A stretch of 8,001 bases of DNA from an uncultured Chlorobiales bacterium. GTDB taxonomy: Bacteria; Bacteroidota; Chlorobiia; Chlorobiales; Chlorobiaceae. The stretch is from assembly GCA_903901395.1 (NCBI GenBank), contig CAIUQW010000247.1, positions 1-8,001 of the forward strand, written 5' to 3'. Below are positions 6,958 to 8,001 of this stretch, in pieces (the first letter of the stretch is position 1; each line of letters opens with the position of its first letter). A model generated the notes under the pieces. It was not told where the DNA came from, did not search any database, and was given only the letters and a program-made list of their open reading frames with translations. The position numbers were made by a program, and so were the translations under genes.

Positions 6958-7500
6958 ATGGCGCGGCCAGCGACAGGCAAAGACGTCGTGGTACGAGCGA
7001 ACGAAACTCTGGTACAAGACCGGAGCATAGAGACGTTTCGTGAAGCCCAGGCGGTAATTTTGCCGCCTGAAAATGGCTTATCGATGGATCAGGTGGCGGC
7101 CATGCTTGGCCTCTCTGAAAGCTGGGCCTGAAATTGAGGTGACGCTTTATCAGCTCAGGCGGCGACTCCTCAGTGCCGAAGTCGAAGCGTGGCGGACGTC
7201 GGAGGGAGAACATGACCAAAGCAGCAGAGGCCTGATTTCTTGCGCCGTTCTTCGAAAAAGCTGCTCGTGGCGGCATTTTGACGGTCAGCGAATGAAGCAG
7301 GTGCCTGACCGGAAGAAAGTCAAAACTACAGCGCAAGCCTCGACCTGCATCTGCTGCATGGGCACAACAGGAGGAAGCTCGCGCCGGACAAGATCGTACG
7401 GATTAGTCAGATCACCCCGATCTCTTGGCTTGCGCAATTCCTCAGCTCAAGCTTACAGCTCAAAAAAAGCTTTCGCATCGCTTTGCGGGAGATAGCGATT
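6958..7500 (+). pseudogene. IS630-family transposase, decayed and truncated to its N-terminal half
   Basis: The transposase cut-and-paste enzyme is represented only by its DNA-binding half, in four pieces. Frame 1 (6958-7131) gives MARPATGKDVVVRANETLVQ and on to LSMDQVAAMLGLSESWA, a helix-turn-helix, then TGA. A +2 shift gives FISSGGDSSVPKSKRGGRRR (from 7146), with in-frame stops before it and after TKAAEA, and FLAPFFEKAARGGILTVSE up to TGA 7293. Shifting by one base restores MKQV and KVKTTAQAST; shifting again restores LLHGHNRRKLAPDK (7351-7392). KKSFRIALREIA (7462-7497) is the last recognisable part. The DDE catalytic domain that should follow is missing, so the element is inactive. Several single-base deletions and nonsense changes indicate old decay. 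Confidence 0.85.
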
Positions 7501-7567
7501 GTAGCGCGAACCTCCTTGCTCGCTCAGCTTCATTCAGGATGCCGATGATCTGTTCTGTGCTTTGCAT
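7460..7567 (-). pseudogene. Start of an unidentified gene, truncated at the IS630 boundary
   Basis: ATG 7567 is preceded by AGGGAGGA (about 7575-7582) at 7-base spacing, one of the best Shine-Dalgarno sequences in the window. The first 23 residues, MQSTEQIIGILNEAERARRF-ALQ (7499-7567), look like a real amphipathic N-terminal helix. The next 12 residues (SLSPAKRCESFF) are antisense to the IS630 transposase relic and so are not original. The frame stops at TGA 7460-7462. I infer that a minus-strand gene lost everything after codon 23 when the IS630 debris joined here near 7500. I do not recognise the family. Confidence 0.4.
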
Positions 7568-7658
7568 CCGCGTATCCTCCCTGCCTGCCTGGAGTTGATA
7601 TGTTATTACTTCGGCCACTAAAGGTATCTATTATTGGCTCAGCGACACTCCCTCCGGA

Positions 7659-7746
7659 TGTCATACTGAGCGTAGCGAAGAATCCAGAACTCTTTATTTC
7701 ACAATAAGATGGGTTCTTCATTCCGCTTGTTTCATTCAGAATGAAA
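7659..7746. repeat. Dispersed intergenic repeat, TGTCATACTGAGCG...CATTCAGAATGA
   Basis: The left end TGTCATACTGAGCGTAGCGA and the right end TCATTCAGAATGA (7732-7744) are imperfect inverted copies. Inner blocks GAATCCAGAAC and GTTCTTCATTCC also face each other, giving a long hairpin. Read on the minus strand it yields the nonsense peptide SSGFFATLSMT, a hallmark of this widespread short repeat, which is often mis-annotated as a small gene. It shares its end pattern with the element at 2150-2233. Confidence 0.65.
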
Positions 7747-7778
7747 GCACTTTTTCCAAAATTTCTTTGTGATATTTA

Positions 7779-7853
7779 ATGGCCGGAGTAATCACGATCA
7801 GCCAACCCGCATTTGAGGATGTACAGATAATAGGACTCGTTGTTCTCCACGAC
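7779..7853 (+). pseudogene. Doubtful N-terminal remnant of a dTDP-4-dehydrorhamnose 3,5-epimerase-like gene
   Basis: From ATG 7779 the frame gives MAGVITISQPAFEDVQIIGL and then VVLHDIRG. The pattern D-V-x-I-I-x3-V-x2-D-x-R-G coincides in spacing with the N terminus of RfbC/RmlC epimerases (DVLIIEPKVFGDERG as I remember the consensus). After DIRG the similarity ends and the frame runs antisense through the tRNA terminator and tRNA, so nothing functional is encoded. There is no Shine-Dalgarno. The match is short and may be chance. Confidence 0.2.
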
Positions 7854-7888
7854 ATCAGGGGTAATGGTGGATCAAGTGGGGTAGAAAC

Positions 7889-7922
7889 AAAAAAAGGAAG
7901 CGCCGCGTACTCAAGCACTTCC
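7889..7922 (-). terminator. Rho-independent terminator of tRNA-Asn
   Basis: On the minus strand GGAAGTGC, an 11-base loop (TTGAGTACGCG) and GCGCTTCC form an 8-bp stem with one T-G wobble, followed by seven T residues. It begins eight bases after the tRNA CCA end, so the tRNA transcript should end here. Confidence 0.85.
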
Positions 7923-7930
7923 TTTCTTTG

Positions 7931-8001
<71 letters not shown>

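Noticed and set aside
7530..7721. Minus-strand frame containing SSGFFATLSMT
   Set aside because: It is the read-through of the dispersed TGTCAT repeat, a known source of false small genes.

Overview
The window looks like chromosomal DNA of a green sulfur bacterium (Chlorobi, Chlorobium/Chlorobaculum-like). The protein genes are GC-rich with strong G/C preference at third codon positions, the long SecD with an Ala/Pro-rich insert fits the group, and a chlorobial-type IS630 relic is present. This is inference from composition and protein character; no database search was possible.

Layout. 1-1864 (minus): secD, the Sec translocon accessory subunit, complete at its N terminus and running off the left edge close to its C terminus. 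1865-2560: a gap with coding-like scraps and an 84-bp inverted-repeat element. 2561-3253 (minus): a class I SAM-dependent methyltransferase. 3254-3540: a divergent intergenic region. 3541-5241 (plus): a complete FadD-like acyl-CoA synthetase with all core ANL motifs. 5242-6720: about 1.5 kb with no recognisable long gene, turning AT-rich, with a strong 9-bp hairpin and two candidate micro-ORFs (46 and 27 residues). 6721-7500: a graveyard of two transposases, an IS5-type N-terminal remnant directly followed by an IS630-type N-terminal half, both with stops and frameshifts and neither with a catalytic domain. 7499-7567 (minus): the first 23 codons of an unidentified gene with a good Shine-Dalgarno, apparently cut off by the IS630 debris. 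7659-7746: a copy of a TGTCAT...ATGA-type intergenic repeat. 7889-8001 (minus): a Rho-independent terminator and tRNA-Asn(GTT), which lacks only the first bases of its 5' acceptor strand.

The intact genes (secD, methyltransferase, acyl-CoA synthetase, tRNA-Asn) are housekeeping or general metabolic and do not form an obvious joint pathway. The 3' third is a decayed accessory zone next to a tRNA gene. I did not find a convincing new defence, mobile or regulatory system. The most checkable leads are the truncated gene beside the IS630 relic, the 46-residue predicted membrane micro-protein, the two dispersed repeat elements, and possible gene remnants at 2329-2439 and 7779-7850.
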